The notes under the pieces were generated by a model. It did not search any database. It saw only the letters and a program-made list of their open reading frames with translations, and was not told the origin of the DNA. Made by a program: the position numbers and the translations under genes. Shown in pieces: positions 1 to 7,601 of a DNA stretch of 64,000 bases. The stretch covers positions 310,001 to 374,000 of the forward strand of contig NZ_JAEHFX010000002.1 of the NCBI RefSeq assembly GCF_016623615.1, given 5' to 3'. Each line of letters opens with the position of its first letter. Positions within the stretch are counted from its first letter, which is position 1. This DNA comes from Adhaeribacter terrigena (GTDB lineage Bacteria > Bacteroidota > Bacteroidia > Cytophagales > Hymenobacteraceae).

Positions 1-1590
1 ACTGTTCGGCGCGATTTTCTCAGCAGCAATGGCTTGTGCATAGTGCGGTTCACCAATTAGCGGGAAGTCTAAGAGCATTTTCATTTTCTCCCCGCTGATA
101 TCGATCAGCTGGCCAGCCTGGGCTAACTCCGGGCCGGTTGGCAGATAACGGTCTTTGGTGATCTTGTTCATGGCCAGCAGGTATTTACTGCTCGGGTCTT
201 TGGTATCGCCACCCGGAATCAGTAAGTGACCAATAGAGTAGTAAACCGGAATCCGGTCTTTTACTTTAAAGTCTTTCAGGCTCCATTTTACTACCTCAGA
301 AGATACGAACATAGAAGAATACGCATTACCTTTACCATCGAACTCGGTGTGCAACGGACCTAAGCCCGGCTCTTTCACTTCTGCTCTTAGTACTGATTCG
401 TATTTCAGCACCGGAATGCCGTTAATGTCGCCGATATAATCTTTGTTCTTAATAGCAGTCTGCATTTTAGAAAAAGAGTGAACCGGAATTACGGAAGCCA
501 GTTTACCAGAGATCACAATGTTCTCACCGCTTGGGTCCACGTCAACTCCGTGCGGCGATTTTGGTACCGGCACCAGGTAAAGCATATCCGGGCATTCTTC
601 CGGCAATAAGATCCGCACCGTTTTCTTCATGGTAGAAGTAGCCTGGTTCGTTTCGTGGTTCATTTTGTTGTGCGCGTAGTTGGCGGGAATTTCGCGGGCT
701 TTGCCTTCCGCAGCGTATTTAGCCGCTAATTTCCAGTTCACGCACAGCAGGTAATCTTTGTCGTTCTGAGAAGCACCAACTTCTTTCAGCGTACCGGCTT
801 TTTCGGTATTGTAAGAAGTAAAGAAGATCCAGTCAGAAGATGGGCCTTTACCGCCGTTCGCTAAGTCGTAGTCAAAACCAGGTACCATGATCTGGAAATC
901 CAGGTTCATATCGCCATGGTCTTTGTCTACTTTCAGGAAGGAAATGGTACCGCGGAATTTGTCTTTATATTCTTTCAAAGATATGTCCTGCAGTTTGCCT
1001 TCGGCCGTTACCGGTACCGAGAAACGCGTACCCGCCACTACATATTCGTTGTTGTTGGTTGGGTAAGGCGAACAGTGGTTACCGGCTGAGTTGGGAATTT
1101 CCACGATCTCTACGGTCTCAAACGTTTTCAGGTCGATCCGGGCAATGCGCGGCGTATTATTACCATTCACGAATAACCAGCGGCCATCGGTGGTCTCATT
1201 GGCGCGCGAAAGTTTCGGGTGGTGCAGATCGTCCCAAGGCACAAAACCGAAAGACGTGTTCAGCATGGGCTTGGTATTTTCGTTATAGCCATAGCCATTT
1301 TCCGGGTTCTGCGAGAAGACCGGGATCACTTTCAGTAATCGGCCGGATGGAAGTCCGTAAACCGCAACCTGCCCGCTGAAACCGCCGGAAAGGAAAGAAT
1401 AATATTCATCGTGCTTGCCGGGCGCAACGTAAACGGCCGAAGCGGCATCCGAAGAAAGGGCCGAACTGGAAGAGCCGCCGGCAGCTTTATTATCGGTTTT
1501 GCTGCAGCTCTGCAAGCCAGGCATTACTGCCAGTGCTGCCACAAAAGCTGCGGCTGGCAGTAGTTTTTTGAAAGTGGATCTAGGGTCCAT
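1..1590 (-). CDS. nosZ: Nitrous oxide reductase, Sec-dependent clade II type, 3' end outside window
   Basis: Catalyses the last denitrification step, N2O to N2, outside the cytoplasmic membrane. The frame is open from an ATG at 1590 to the window edge, so 530 codons are seen and the C-terminal CuA domain is missing. The N-terminus is a Sec lipoprotein signal (LQSC, Cys29) rather than a twin-arginine signal, as in clade II enzymes. The seven-bladed propeller carries the expected CuZ histidine motifs: DLHHPKLS (His123/124), GNHCSPYP, SPHGVDVDPSGE, GPLHTEFDGKGNAY, SIGHLLIPGG and GEPHYAQ. It follows a cytochrome c gene by 45 bp on the same strand, which suggests co-transcription with its likely electron donor. 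The identification is very secure; lipid anchoring is inferred from the lipobox, whose -2 Gln is unusual. Confidence 0.97.
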   Translation of the reverse strand, partial: MDPRSTFKKLLPAAAFVAALAVMPGLQSCSKTDNKAAGGSSSSALSSDAASAVYVAPGKHDEYYSFLSGGFSGQVAVYGLPSGRLLKVIPVFSQNPENGYGYNENTKPMLNTSFGFVPWDDLHHPKLSRANETTDGRWLFVNGNNTPRIARIDLKTFETVEIVEIPNSAGNHCSPYPTNNNEYVVAGTRFSVPVTAEGKLQDISLKEYKDKFRGTISFLKVDKDHGDMNLDFQIMVPGFDYDLANGGKGPSSDWIFFTSYNTEKAGTLKEVGASQNDKDYLLCVNWKLAAKYAAEGKAREIPANYAHNKMNHETNQATSTMKKTVRILLPEECPDMLYLVPVPKSPHGVDVDPSGENIVISGKLASVIPVHSFSKMQTAIKNKDYIGDINGIPVLKYESVLRAEVKEPGLGPLHTEFDGKGNAYSSMFVSSEVVKWSLKDFKVKDRIPVYYSIGHLLIPGGDTKDPSSKYLLAMNKITKDRYLPTGPELAQAGQLIDISGEKMKMLLDFPLIGEPHYAQAIAAEKIAPNS

Positions 1591-1635
1591 GGTCTTAACT
1601 ATTTATAGTTATTAAAGAAAGTTAAATGGGTTCTA

Positions 1636-2169
1636 CTATTTCGCTCCGTCGTTCTGACGCATGAATTCCAGCAGCGCGCGGGCATCCGGTTCGGAGATAT
1701 CCTGATTTGTCATCTGGGTTAAGTGTTCGGCCAGAAGTTTTTTAGCCTGCGGATCTTTCTGAGTCATTTCTACCGGGTTAATAATCATGTTCATGATCCA
1801 TTCCGGTTTGCGGCGTTCCGTTACACCAGCCAGTCCAGGTCCTACAATTTTCTGATCGGAAAGCTGATGGCAGGCTGAACATTTTCCTTCGAAGACGGAT
1901 TTACCTTTAGCAGCTAAGGCGGCATCGAACTTGGAAACGTCTACTGATTTTACCGGGCCAACTCCTAAACCATTGTCCTCGGCAGGGGCACCTGGATCGT
2001 CGGCAAGTTCTACGGTGGGTTCTTCGGAAGAGGCTTGTTCCTGTTTTGCTGAGTCGCCGCCGCAGCTAACTAAAAAAAGGCAGCCGGCACCCAACAGGGC
2101 ATTTCTAAACCAGGCAGGCACGCCGGCCAGGTTTCTGAATTGTGCGGGAGTTGTTTGTTGTTTTTTCAT
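1636..2169 (-). CDS. Cytochrome c lipoprotein upstream of nosZ
   Basis: Monohaem class I-like cytochrome c of 177 residues, likely the electron donor to NosZ. The start at 2169 is preferred over the longer frame from 2217 because MKKQQTTP begins a lipoprotein signal peptide ending LFLVSC (Cys36). A Glu/Asp-rich linker follows (about residues 40-75), then the haem site CSACH (Cys97, Cys100, His101). The Met in NPVEMTQKDP is a candidate sixth ligand. It is transcribed before nosZ, with 45 bp between them. Periplasmic haem attachment follows from the motif; the specific NosZ partnership is inferred from position. Confidence 0.9.
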   Translation of the reverse strand: MKKQQTTPAQFRNLAGVPAWFRNALLGAGCLFLVSCGGDSAKQEQASSEEPTVELADDPGAPAEDNGLGVGPVKSVDVSKFDAALAAKGKSVFEGKCSACHQLSDQKIVGPGLAGVTERRKPEWIMNMIINPVEMTQKDPQAKKLLAEHLTQMTNQDISEPDARALLEFMRQNDGAK

Positions 2170-2258
2170 TTGTTCTGTGAAATTGGTTAAGGATGTTCTG
2201 TGGTTTATGGGCCTCAAAACGTTTTGTTAACAATACAAAGTAACCGGGTAAATGTTCG

Positions 2259-2288
2259 TTATTAAAAGACCTTAATCTCTTTTAATAA
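2259..2288. promoter_or_regulatory. Perfect 11-bp inverted repeat upstream of cytochrome c/nosZ
   Basis: Arms TTATTAAAAGA (2259-2269) and TCTTTTAATAA (2278-2288) are perfect complements around an 8-base spacer, about 90 bp upstream of the cytochrome c start. The dyad has no T-run after it on the minus strand, so an operator is somewhat more likely than a terminator for the lipoprotein gene further upstream. A 10-bp palindrome TTGTTAACAA (2224-2233) lies nearer the gene. Neither matches the TTGAT-N4-ATCAA Fnr box. Confidence 0.4.
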
Positions 2289-2462
2289 TGACTATTGTCA
2301 GCTTTTTTATGTAAGCTTTAAATTCCTGCTTGTTCGCTTATAAGAAGAATAAAGCTGTAGTAAAACAGCTTTTTAAATTTGTTTTCTGTAGAAGAGGGAA
2401 AAGAGAGAAGGGCCGGATCTTTTAAACCGGATGTAAAGGAAAAGGTAAGTAAAATCGGACGA

Positions 2463-2711
2463 TTATCGGGCCCGTTGGGCATCCTGCGAGGAAGAAATGG
2501 TATCTACCTTTAACCGGGTGGCAGAATCTTCAATGCCTTCCAGTTGGGGCGAAATTTCGGAACCAGCGCCTTCCTGAACAGATTGGTTTGAATTATCTTC
2601 TGAAGAGGTGTTTTCAACGCCGGCGGCATTTTCAGAAGTTTCGGAATTTTTTTGTGCGTTATCGCAACCAAAGACAAGCAAGCCGAAGGCCAGGAGAAAA
2701 ATTCTATTCAT
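2463..2711 (-). CDS. Small acidic lipoprotein, function unknown
   Basis: 82-residue protein with a clear lipoprotein signal peptide (MNRIFLLAFGLLVFGC, Cys16) followed by a low-complexity Ser/Asn/Glu-rich tail with no recognisable domain. It lies 246 bp upstream of the cytochrome c gene on the same strand and could belong to the nos transcription unit, though the gap holds an inverted repeat. I do not recognise the family. The reading frame is supported mainly by the signal peptide and lipobox. Confidence 0.65.
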   Translation of the reverse strand: MNRIFLLAFGLLVFGCDNAQKNSETSENAAGVENTSSEDNSNQSVQEGAGSEISPQLEGIEDSATRLKVDTISSSQDAQRAR

Positions 2712-2985
2712 AGTTTCCGGGTTTAGACTGATTTAAGGTTCTTACGAACTGTTAAATATAAGGTTATTCCTATCTATTTAATAGCAAAGCTTTTACCTTA
2801 CACAATTTCTTAAATGATGCCGGAAATATTTGTTAGTATTGAACCAGATATTAAATTCCTTGTATTGGGTATGTTTACCTGATACAGGTTGTAATAACGC
2901 GTGATTTTTCAGGTCAGTACTAAGGAACTAACTAAAAGTAAAAAGCGCGCTTCGAAAATTTGCAGAAATTATGCTGTTTTTCACT

Positions 2986-3015
2986 TACTTTTTTCGCAGT
3001 AAAGCCTACCGTTTC
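2986..3015 (-). repeat. Dispersed 30-bp motif copy; only element in the 2712-3108 gap
   Basis: Minus-strand copy with core GAAACGGTAG, one mismatch from AAAACGSTAK, with the distal A-tract AAAAAA at the right distance. Nothing else convincing is visible in the surrounding 397-base gap between the small lipoprotein and the stress protein. Confidence 0.7.
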
Positions 3016-3108
3016 TGCATGAAAATTCAGCAGATTTAAACTTTGTGGTGGCCGCGCCAAAGATCAGTTTTAAACCTGGTTGTATGAAATACCTGGCTGA
3101 AAAAGTAC

Positions 3109-3663
3109 TTAAGCGGTTTTCAAAAGATTGGTTTGGGCCAGGTCGGCAACAATTTTTTTGTAAGCTTCTGTTCCGGCAGTATTGCCAAGTAACTGGCTGT
3201 TTGGCGGATCAAGTAAAAGCGTTGCGTATTGGGCAGGTGTGGTATTTGGCGGTAAACAAATAACCGGCATTTCGGCTTTTTTTAGAACTTCCTGACAGAT
3301 TTTACCCGGACCATTTTTAGCTCTTTTGCCGGCGCCTTCGGTACCAATAATAAGTAGATCTGCTTTTATTTTTTTGCCTACTGCCAGCATTTCATCTACT
3401 GCAAACCCGGGTTTAAGCACGCGCGTAACCGAAAGACCAAACGTTTTATGAAGCTCATGCGCCAATTGGTCGATTCTTTCCTGAACTTCTTTTTCGAGCA
3501 AGCCGGTGTCGGCCCAGATCGTTTCTTCTTCCAGCAAAATGGCCGGATGATAAGCATGAAATAAGATCAGGCGGGCATTGGTTTGCCGGGCCAGCTCCGC
3601 TGCAAAAAAAGCTGCCGCATAAGCCGGCTGCGAAAAATCCGTAGAAACCAGTATATTCTTCAT
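3109..3663 (-). CDS. Universal stress protein (UspA family)
   Basis: 184 residues with one UspA domain. It opens with MKNILVSTDFSQPA (strand 1 and the adenine-contact Asp) and carries a G-rich nucleotide-binding stretch (IIGTEGAGKRAKNGPGK) followed by MPVICLPP. The start at 3663 is chosen because it gives the canonical Usp N-terminus; the frame extends 35 codons upstream without similarity. A roughly 40-residue C-terminal extension does not form a second domain, so this is shorter than the tandem-Usp proteins common in Bacteroidota. It is divergent from the kinase at 3907. ATP binding is likely from the motif; the cellular role is unknown. Confidence 0.9.
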   Translation of the reverse strand: MKNILVSTDFSQPAYAAAFFAAELARQTNARLILFHAYHPAILLEEETIWADTGLLEKEVQERIDQLAHELHKTFGLSVTRVLKPGFAVDEMLAVGKKIKADLLIIGTEGAGKRAKNGPGKICQEVLKKAEMPVICLPPNTTPAQYATLLLDPPNSQLLGNTAGTEAYKKIVADLAQTNLLKTA

Positions 3664-3873
3664 CGTAGGCAATCTTTTGGGTTCGGAGGCAAAGCAACAC
3701 TTTCCGATAAAATTCTGTAATTTTAATCCGTTGCGTTTGTGGTTCGCCTCAGTATAATTCCGGGACATACAAAATTACCAGCCCGGCCCGGCAAACCGAA
3801 TGACCAACTACAACCACGCAAATGATATTTATCATGAATCTAAATTTGGTGTACAGTATCTTTGCTGGTTCAT

Positions 3874-3903
3874 AAAACGCTATCATTTTAAGCTAAAAAA
3901 GTA
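3874..3903 (+). repeat. Dispersed 30-bp motif copy ending 3 nt before a TTG start
   Basis: Exact core AAAACGCTAT at 3874-3883, T-tract at 3886-3889 and A-tract at 3895-3900. It occupies the leader of the PAS kinase and ends just before its start codon. Confidence 0.8.
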
Positions 3904-3906
3904 AAC

Positions 3907-5448
3907 TTGGAACAAAACCTCGATAACCAGCAGCGGCTCAAGGCCATCATCGAAACTGCAATAGACGGCATTATTACGATAGATGCCCGCGGCAATATTG
4001 AAACCGTAAACCCGGCCGCGGCGCGTATTTTTGGTTATCAGCCCGAAGAAATGATCGGCAATAACGTAAAAATGCTGATGCCCGAGCCTGATCACAGCCA
4101 GCACGACGGTTACATTGAAAATTACCATCGCACAGGCGTAGGCAAGATCATTGGTATTGGACGCGAAGTTACCGGCCTGAAAAAAGACGGTACCCGGTTT
4201 CCGTTTCTGCTCAGCATTTCGGAAGTGAAGCTTAAAGATAAGCAGATCTTTACCGGCATTGTACACGATATTTCTACGCTTAAAAAAGCCGAAGATGCCC
4301 TGCGCGAAAGCGAAAACAAGATCAATTCCATTATCCAGGCGGCGGTAGACGGCATCATTACCATCGATTCCTACGGCATCATGGAAATGATAAATCCTTC
4401 GGCGGCCAGGCTTTTTGGCTACGAAATTGATGAGCTGATCGGCAAAAGCATCAACATGCTCATGCCCGAGCCCGACAAAAGCCGCCACGACGGCTACATT
4501 CACAACTACGAAACCACCGGTCGCGAACGCATTATCGGCATTGGGCGCGAGGTAACCGGTCTGAAAAAAGACGGCACCACTTTTCCGTTCTTCCTGAGCG
4601 TGAGCGAAGTAAAAACGCAAGGCAAGCGCATTTACACGGGTTTTGTGCATGACATTACCCAGCAGAAATTAAACGAAGAACGCCTGCGCCGTTACGCCGC
4701 CGAACTGGAACGCAGCAATTTAGAACTTCAGGATTTTGCCTACGTTTCGTCGCACGACCTGCAGGAACCTTTGCGCAAGATCCAGGCTTTTGGCGACCGC
4801 TTGCAGCACAAAGAGCGCGAAAGCCTGAGCGAGCAGGGGAAAGATTACGTAGACCGGATGCTGAACGCGGCTAACCGGATGCAGAACCTAATCAACGACC
4901 TGCTTTCATTTTCGCGGCTCACTACCCAAAGCAAACCCTTCGTACCTACCGATCTGGACCAAGTGTTAAGTGAGGTTATATCAGATCTGGAAATTACCAT
5001 CGAGCAGACGCACGCCGAAATCATCCGGTCGCCGCTGCCAACCATAGAGGCCGAACCGACCCAGATGCGCCAGCTTTTCCAGAACCTGATCAGCAACGCC
5101 ATTAAATTCCGGAAGGAAAACGAAAATCCGGTCATTAACATTTACGCCAAGCACCACCAGAAAAAAGCACATTTAACGGCCACGCCTGGCGACGAAATAA
5201 CCGAAATTTACATCGAAGACAACGGCATCGGGTTCGACGAAAAATACCTGGACCGGATCTTTAATATTTTCCAGCGCCTGGAAGGGCAGAAGTACGAAGG
5301 CAGCGGTATTGGCCTGGCAATTTGCCGCAAAATTGCCATCCGCCACGGCGGCGACATTACGGCCAACAGTCAGCCCGGCGTAGGCACCCGCTTTATAATT
5401 ACTTTGGCCCTGAAACAACCTAAACAAGAACAAACTCCTGCATTATGA
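3907..5448 (+). CDS. Tandem FixL-like PAS sensor histidine kinase
   Basis: 513-residue soluble kinase. Two near-duplicate PAS domains (about 8-125 and 135-252) both carry the FixL haem-PAS signature: MLMPEPD, then HDGYI with His66 and His194 at the proximal haem-ligand position, and GIGRE with Arg86 and Arg214 where FixL has its O2-sensing arginine. A dimerisation/phosphotransfer segment follows (SSHDLQEPLRK, His283), then a HATPase domain (NLISNAIKFRK, DNGIGFDE, GSGIGLAICRK). The start is TTG: an in-frame TAA at 3889 leaves no other start before PAS1. The stop overlaps the next gene by 4 nt (ATGA). No membrane segment is present. Kinase identity is certain; haem/O2 sensing is inferred from motifs. 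Confidence 0.93.
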   Translation: MEQNLDNQQRLKAIIETAIDGIITIDARGNIETVNPAAARIFGYQPEEMIGNNVKMLMPEPDHSQHDGYIENYHRTGVGKIIGIGREVTGLKKDGTRFPFLLSISEVKLKDKQIFTGIVHDISTLKKAEDALRESENKINSIIQAAVDGIITIDSYGIMEMINPSAARLFGYEIDELIGKSINMLMPEPDKSRHDGYIHNYETTGRERIIGIGREVTGLKKDGTTFPFFLSVSEVKTQGKRIYTGFVHDITQQKLNEERLRRYAAELERSNLELQDFAYVSSHDLQEPLRKIQAFGDRLQHKERESLSEQGKDYVDRMLNAANRMQNLINDLLSFSRLTTQSKPFVPTDLDQVLSEVISDLEITIEQTHAEIIRSPLPTIEAEPTQMRQLFQNLISNAIKFRKENENPVINIYAKHHQKKAHLTATPGDEITEIYIEDNGIGFDEKYLDRIFNIFQRLEGQKYEGSGIGLAICRKIAIRHGGDITANSQPGVGTRFIITLALKQPKQEQTPAL

Positions 5449-5897
5449 GCCAGAAACAAAAATCCATCGTAATTCTGATCGCCGACGACGACGCCGAAGA
5501 CCGCATGCTGGTAAAAGACGCCCTGGACGAAGGCCGCCTGAAAAACGACATTCACTTTGTTGAGAACGGCGAAGAACTGGTAGATTACCTCCATAACCGC
5601 GGCCGCTTCGCAGACAAAGAAAAATTCCCGACGCCCGGCCTGATTTTGCTCGATCTGAACATGCCTAAAAAGGACGGTCGCGAAGCGTTAAAAGAAATCA
5701 AAAACGACCCGCATCTGCGCCTGATTCCGGTAGTAGTTTTAACCACTTCCAAAGCTGAAGAAGACATTCTGCGTACTTACAACATGGGCGTAAGTTCTTT
5801 CATCACCAAACCGGTTACGTTCACGGCACTGGTAGACGTGATGAAAACCTTAAGTAAATACTGGTTTGAAATTGTAGAACTTCCGAAGATCGATTAA
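5445..5897 (+). CDS. CheY/Rcp1-like single-domain response regulator
   Basis: 150-residue receiver domain without an output domain. The acidic pocket is Asp14-16, the phosphoacceptor is Asp70 (LILLDLNMP), and the signalling residues include Thr100/Thr101 and Lys122 (ITKP). It resembles the Rcp1-type partners of phytochrome-class kinases, which matches the HisKA subtype of the gene it overlaps by 4 nt. It probably shuttles phosphate from the FixL-like kinase to another protein. The downstream target is not shown by the sequence. Confidence 0.92.
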   Translation: MSQKQKSIVILIADDDAEDRMLVKDALDEGRLKNDIHFVENGEELVDYLHNRGRFADKEKFPTPGLILLDLNMPKKDGREALKEIKNDPHLRLIPVVVLTTSKAEEDILRTYNMGVSSFITKPVTFTALVDVMKTLSKYWFEIVELPKID

Positions 5898-5935
5898 TGT
5901 GCTGATGTGCTAATTTGAAGATTTGGAAATGAGTT

Positions 5936-5965
5936 AAAACGCTAGGGGTTCAAGCCGAAAAAGTC
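5936..5965 (+). repeat. Dispersed 30-bp motif copy
   Basis: Exact core AAAACGCTAG, then GTT, GCC and the A-tract AAAAAGTC at the standard spacing. It lies 39 bp after the response regulator stop, next to a TGCTGATGTGCTAATTTG-like low-complexity string. Confidence 0.8.
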
Positions 5966-6110
5966 AGCGCTGTATTGTCTGAAATAGGATTTATAAGCGC
6001 TTTAAAAACTTTCAGATTTCAATATATCGCCAGTGCAGCATCAGTTGAAACGCTACAGGAGATAAAAAATCAACTACGAAGTACAGAATGACACCAGTTT
6101 CTGCGTGTGC

Positions 6111-6181
6111 GGCCTCCTATGGTTGCGTTCGGCCCGTTAAGGGCCAGCAAGTATAGAAGACGTGAACGCAGAAACGAGGCC
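6111..6181. other. Possible structured RNA: three nested stems
   Basis: Within the 474-base gap between two signalling genes, three stems nest: GGCCTC/GAGGCC (6111-6116 with 6176-6181), TGCGTTC/GAACGCA (6124-6130 with 6164-6170) and hairpin GGCCC-gttaa-GGGCC (6131-6145). A competing stem GTTTCTGCGT/ACGCAGAAAC (6097-6106 with 6166-6175) would exclude the second stem. This could be a leader or small RNA, or a decayed repeat. I recognise no known family, and the coding strand is unclear. Confidence 0.35.
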
Positions 6182-6325
6182 ACCCGGCTTGAGGGAGAAA
6201 GTTAATTAGAAATCGAGAATTACGAATTAGGAATGGACATCATTTGAAAACCCTAGGCTTTCAAACTTCAAAAGTCAGCTTCACTGCCAACCCGATGCGA
6301 TCTCTCCTGGCGTCGAGATGACCAA

Positions 6326-6355
6326 AAAACGCTATCCTTTTCACCCGAAAAACCG
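6326..6355 (+). repeat. Dispersed 30-bp motif copy in the leader of the REC-kinase
   Basis: Exact core AAAACGCTAT, CTTTT at the T-tract position and AAAAA at the A-tract position. It lies in the apparent N-terminal extension of the downstream frame, which argues that translation begins after it, at 6372. Confidence 0.8.
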
Positions 6356-6371
6356 CCAGAAAAAAAAACGC

Positions 6372-7598
6372 ATGCCCGACAAAATAAAAATTCTGCTGGT
6401 CGACGACGACGAAGATGATTACATCATTACCAAGGAAATTATCGACGATATTCCGGCGCGCCAATATCATTTAGACTGGACCCCATCGTTCAGAGAAGCC
6501 CTGGAACTGATCGCCCAGAAAAAGCACGACATTTACCTGGTAGATTACCGCCTTGGGGCGCACGATGGCCTGGAACTCATTACCAAAGCCATTGAAATGG
6601 GTTGCACTGCGCCGCTCATTTTACTTACCGGCCAAAGCGACCGCGAAACCGACGAACGCGCGATGCGGCTGGGAGCTTCTGATTACCTGGTGAAAGGCGC
6701 TATCAGCCCGAACGAACTGGAACGATCCATTCGCTACAGCATTGAGCACAGCCTGAACTTGCAGGAAATTCAAACGCTGAACAGCGAACTGGAAGAACGG
6801 GTGGAAAAGCGCACGAACCAGCTGGCCGAAGCCATTAAAAAGCTCGAGAAAACCAACCGCAGTTTGCAGGAAGCCCAGCTGGAAATCCGCAAAGCGCTGC
6901 AGAAAGAAAAAGAACTGAACGAACTCAAAAGCCGCTTCGTAACTATTGCTTCGCACGAATTCCGCACCCCGCTGGCTACCGTACTTTCTTCGGCCAGTCT
7001 GATAGGCAAATACAAGAACACCGAAGATGACGACAAACGTCAGAAACACGTAGACCGGATCAAATCCGCAGTCAGTAATTTAACGGCCATCCTGAACGAT
7101 TTCCTGAGCATCAGCCGCATTGAGGAAGGGAAAATTTACAACGTGCCTTGCAGCTTTAACCTGGAGGTTTTCTGCCTTGAAATTACCGAAGAACTGCAGG
7201 GTTTTGTAAAAGACGGGCAGCAGATCCAGTATCAGCATTTCGGAGCGCAGAAAACGGTGAATTTAGACAAGCAGCTTATGAAAAATATTCTGCTGAATTT
7301 GCTTTCGAATGCCAGTAAATATTCCGCCGAAAACAAGCTCATTTATTTTACCACCGAAATAAGGAACGGCGCGCTTACCATTACAGTAAAAGACGAAGGC
7401 ATTGGCATTCCGGACGCCGACAAAGTGCATTTATTCGATCCTTTTTTCCGGGCGCAGAACGTAACCAACATTCAGGGAACGGGCCTTGGTTTGAACATTG
7501 TGAAAAAATATGTCGATATTATGGGCGGAACCCTGGCCTATGAAAGTGCGCTTGACCAGGGAACTACCTTTATTGTTAATTTTCCGCACACCGCATAA
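6372..7598 (+). CDS. Receiver-histidine kinase hybrid (REC-coiled coil-HisKA-HATPase)
   Basis: 408 residues, soluble. The receiver domain covers about 1-120 (KILLVDDDEDD, phosphoacceptor Asp58, YLVKG). A charged coiled coil covers about 130-185. HisKA follows with FVTIASHEFRTPL (His195), then HATPase with NLLSNASKYS, DEGIGIPD, FDPFFRAQNV and GTGLGLNIVKKYV. The frame opens at 6318, but 6372 is preferred because MPDKIKILLV is a typical REC start and the longer version translates a dispersed repeat. Being input- and output-modified by phosphorelay, it may take phosphate from the upstream regulator. It is followed after 3 bp by the REC-Crp regulator, so the two are an operon. Confidence 0.92.
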   Translation: MPDKIKILLVDDDEDDYIITKEIIDDIPARQYHLDWTPSFREALELIAQKKHDIYLVDYRLGAHDGLELITKAIEMGCTAPLILLTGQSDRETDERAMRLGASDYLVKGAISPNELERSIRYSIEHSLNLQEIQTLNSELEERVEKRTNQLAEAIKKLEKTNRSLQEAQLEIRKALQKEKELNELKSRFVTIASHEFRTPLATVLSSASLIGKYKNTEDDDKRQKHVDRIKSAVSNLTAILNDFLSISRIEEGKIYNVPCSFNLEVFCLEITEELQGFVKDGQQIQYQHFGAQKTVNLDKQLMKNILLNLLSNASKYSAENKLIYFTTEIRNGALTITVKDEGIGIPDADKVHLFDPFFRAQNVTNIQGTGLGLNIVKKYVDIMGGTLAYESALDQGTTFIVNFPHTA

Positions 7599-7601
7599 CC
7601 T

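Noticed and set aside
2224-2233. TTGTTAACAA as an Fnr/Crp box for nosZ
   Set aside because: A 10-bp palindrome lacks the 4- or 6-base central spacing of such boxes.
3883-4650. Long antisense frame of 255 codons opposite the PAS kinase
   Set aside because: It mirrors the duplicated PAS coding sequence, has a repetitive Asp/Phe/Val composition without a known domain, and the kinase on the other strand is certain.
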